Below, piece by piece: positions 4,091 to 5,603 of a stretch of DNA of 5,603 nt. The notes below the pieces were generated by a model, which searched no databases, was not told the origin of the DNA, and saw only the letters and a program-made list of their open reading frames with translations. Position numbers and translations under genes: made by a program. This DNA comes from Candidatus Krumholzibacteriia bacterium. GTDB lineage: Bacteria > Krumholzibacteriota > Krumholzibacteriia > LZORAL124-64-63. Positions within the stretch are counted from its first letter, which is position 1. Every line of letters begins with the position of its first letter. The stretch lies in assembly GCA_014859985.1 (NCBI GenBank), contig JACZKN010000037.1, positions 1 to 5,603 on the forward strand, written 5' to 3'.

Positions 4091-5603
4091 TGTTCACCGA
4101 GAAGAAGCAGAAGGTCCGCGTCATGTTCACCCCGTTCCGCGACGGGCTGCAGAGCGCGTTCGGGGGCAAGGTCCGCCTGCAGGACTTCCTGCCGGCCATG
4201 GCGTGGTCGGCCAAGGAGGCGGGCATCACCCACTTCGAGTTCGGCGGCGGCGCCCGCTACCAGGCGCCGTTCTTCTATCTCGGCGAGGATCCCTTCGCCA
4301 CGATGCAGGCCATCCGCGACGCCGTCGGCCCGGCGGCGGACCTGCAGATCCTGACGCGCTCCGTCTCGGGCGTGACGCTGACCACCCAGTCGCTGGAGGC
4401 CCTGGACCTGCAGGCCAGGCTGATGAAACAGTACGGCACCACCTGGGACCGCAACTTCGACTACATGAACGACGTGCAGAACCTCATCAAGACCGGCAAG
4501 CCCATCGTCGACGCCGGCATGCACCACCAGGTCTGCGTAGCCCTGATGGGCCTGCCCTTCCGCTCGGACACCGTGCACACGGCCGGGTTCTACGTCGGCA
4601 TCGCGAAGAAGCTGCTGGACTCGGGCCTGCACATCGACTCCATCTGCATGAAGGACGCCTCCGGCACCACCGACCCGCGCACCTGCTACGAGACGGCCAA
4701 GGGGCTCAGGAAGATCATGCCGCCGGAGATGCCCCTGTGGATGCACACCCACGACACCGCCAGCACGGCGGTGGCCTGCTACATGGCCGGCATCGAGGGC
4801 GGGGTCGACGGCGTCGACCTGTCGGTGCGCCCGTTGGCCAGCGGCACGGTGCAGCCGGACGTGCGCTCGATGGCGCACGGGCTCAAGGGCACCGGCTGGG
4901 AGCTGGACCTGGACGTCGCGAAGATGCAGCCCATCGAGGACATGCTGACCGAGTCCATGAAGGACTACGCCTTCAACCCCACCACCACGACGCCCGACGC
5001 CCGCGTCGTCGGCTTCCCCATGCCCGGCGGCGCCATCGGCCCGAACGTGCACATGATGGTCAAGGCCGGCGTGTTCGACCGCTACAGCGAGGTGCTGGCC
5101 GAATTCCCGGTGGTGGTGGAGGCGGGCGGCGCCTGGACCTCGGTCACCCCCGGCAGCCAGCAGTACTGGCTGCAGGCCTTCAACAACGTCATCTACGGCC
5201 GCTGGGAGAAGATCGAGTCGGGCTACGGCCGCGCCGTGCTGGGGTACTTCGGCCAGCCGCCCCTGGCGCCGGACCCGGCGGTGGTCAAGAAGGCCAGCGA
5301 GCAGCTGAAGCTCGAGCCCTTCGCCGGCGACCCGCTGGAAGCCGCGCCGAAGAACATCGAGATCGCCACCCAGGAGCTGAAGAACCGCAACCTGCCGGTC
5401 AACGACCGCAACGTCTTTCTGGTGGTCTCGTCCATCGTCCCGGGCAAGAACATGGAGACCAACGAGGGCATCCGCTTCCTCGAGGGCCGGGCCAAGATCG
5501 ACATCCCGCTGGTGAAGAAGGCCGAGCCCCAGGCCGCGGCCCCCAGCAGGAAGGTCAGCGGCCGCCCCAGCAGCGGGCGGAAATCCGTCAGCACGCCCAC
5601 GCC
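4087..5603 (+). CDS. oadA: Biotin-dependent carboxyltransferase alpha subunit (OadA/PycB type), partial at 3' end
   Basis: The 505 complete codons seen form the carboxyltransferase part of an oxaloacetate decarboxylase or pyruvate carboxylase B type protein, which moves CO2 between a 2-keto acid and carrier-bound biotin. The TIM-barrel metal ligands of the family are all present: D19 in FRDGLQS (usual LRDAHQS), K189 in CMKDASG (the carbamylated Lys), and H220 and H222 in HTHDTA. Also kept are Q22, R91 in LTRS, RNFDYMND (122-129; usual RIFDALND) and T254 in ASGTVQP, the biotin proton-transfer Thr. The helical domain follows (about 290-470). From residue 479 an Ala/Pro/Ser/Arg-rich stretch begins, as found before a biotinyl domain, and the window ends there. 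Differences from standard OadA (DGLQSAFGG, GGGARYQ for GGATFD, SVSG for GQNLVG) place it in a divergent branch, so the substrate could be oxaloacetate, pyruvate or another keto acid. The membrane-type gamma gene upstream favours a Na+-linked decarboxylase. Confidence 0.85.
   Translation, partial: MMFTEKKQKVRVMFTPFRDGLQSAFGGKVRLQDFLPAMAWSAKEAGITHFEFGGGARYQAPFFYLGEDPFATMQAIRDAVGPAADLQILTRSVSGVTLTTQSLEALDLQARLMKQYGTTWDRNFDYMNDVQNLIKTGKPIVDAGMHHQVCVALMGLPFRSDTVHTAGFYVGIAKKLLDSGLHIDSICMKDASGTTDPRTCYETAKGLRKIMPPEMPLWMHTHDTASTAVACYMAGIEGGVDGVDLSVRPLASGTVQPDVRSMAHGLKGTGWELDLDVAKMQPIEDMLTESMKDYAFNPTTTTPDARVVGFPMPGGAIGPNVHMMVKAGVFDRYSEVLAEFPVVVEAGGAWTSVTPGSQQYWLQAFNNVIYGRWEKIESGYGRAVLGYFGQPPLAPDPAVVKKASEQLKLEPFAGDPLEAAPKNIEIATQELKNRNLPVNDRNVFLVVSSIVPGKNMETNEGIRFLEGRAKIDIPLVKKAEPQAAAPSRKVSGRPSSGRKSVSTPT

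Noticed and set aside
4048..5052. Long minus-strand open frame opposite the alpha-subunit gene
   Set aside because: The His/Val/Arg/Gly-rich translation has no motif, while the + strand frame shows all the carboxyltransferase catalytic residues.

Overview
This is a G+C-rich bacterial window with every recognisable gene on the + strand. No rRNA, tRNA, CRISPR array, transposase or integrase was seen. The composition, well-formed Shine-Dalgarno sites and sigma70-like promoter candidates fit a high-GC Gram-negative-type bacterium. A sodium-pump decarboxylase module suggests a fermentative or anaerobic, Na+-using lifestyle, but the phylum cannot be fixed from the sequence.

Layout: (1) 120-1004 encodes a compact, divergent member of the RtcB RNA-ligase family, behind a good promoter candidate at 39-67. 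(2) 1005-1416 is mostly non-coding. It holds a second promoter candidate, a 39-codon small ORF with a strong ribosome binding site (1138-1257), a locally AT-rich patch with a perfect inverted repeat, and two GC-rich hairpins. (3) 1417-2733 encodes a PcfJ-domain protein of unknown function, followed by a convincing intrinsic terminator (2749-2779). (4) 2876-3787 encodes a biotin-protein ligase catalytic protein without a DNA-binding domain and with an altered biotin-binding loop. (5) 3869-4090 encodes an OadG-like single-span membrane subunit. (6) 4087-5603 (running off the window) encodes the carboxyltransferase (alpha) subunit of a biotin-dependent, OadA/PycB-type enzyme.

Genes 4-6 form a functional group. 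The ligase would attach biotin to a carrier domain, which is expected either just beyond the window end in the alpha subunit or in a separate downstream gene. The carboxyltransferase would remove CO2 from a keto acid onto that biotin. The small gamma-like subunit would tether the enzyme to a membrane beta subunit that pumps Na+; the beta subunit is not in this window. The gamma and alpha genes overlap by four bases and are probably translationally coupled. The first half of the window shows no obvious link to the second, and the terminator after the PcfJ gene separates them.

I found no clear new multi-gene system. The items most worth checking are the biotin ligase with Phe at the expected position of E. 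coli BirA Arg118, the reduced RtcB-like protein, and the small ORF with its AT-rich patch and inverted repeat.
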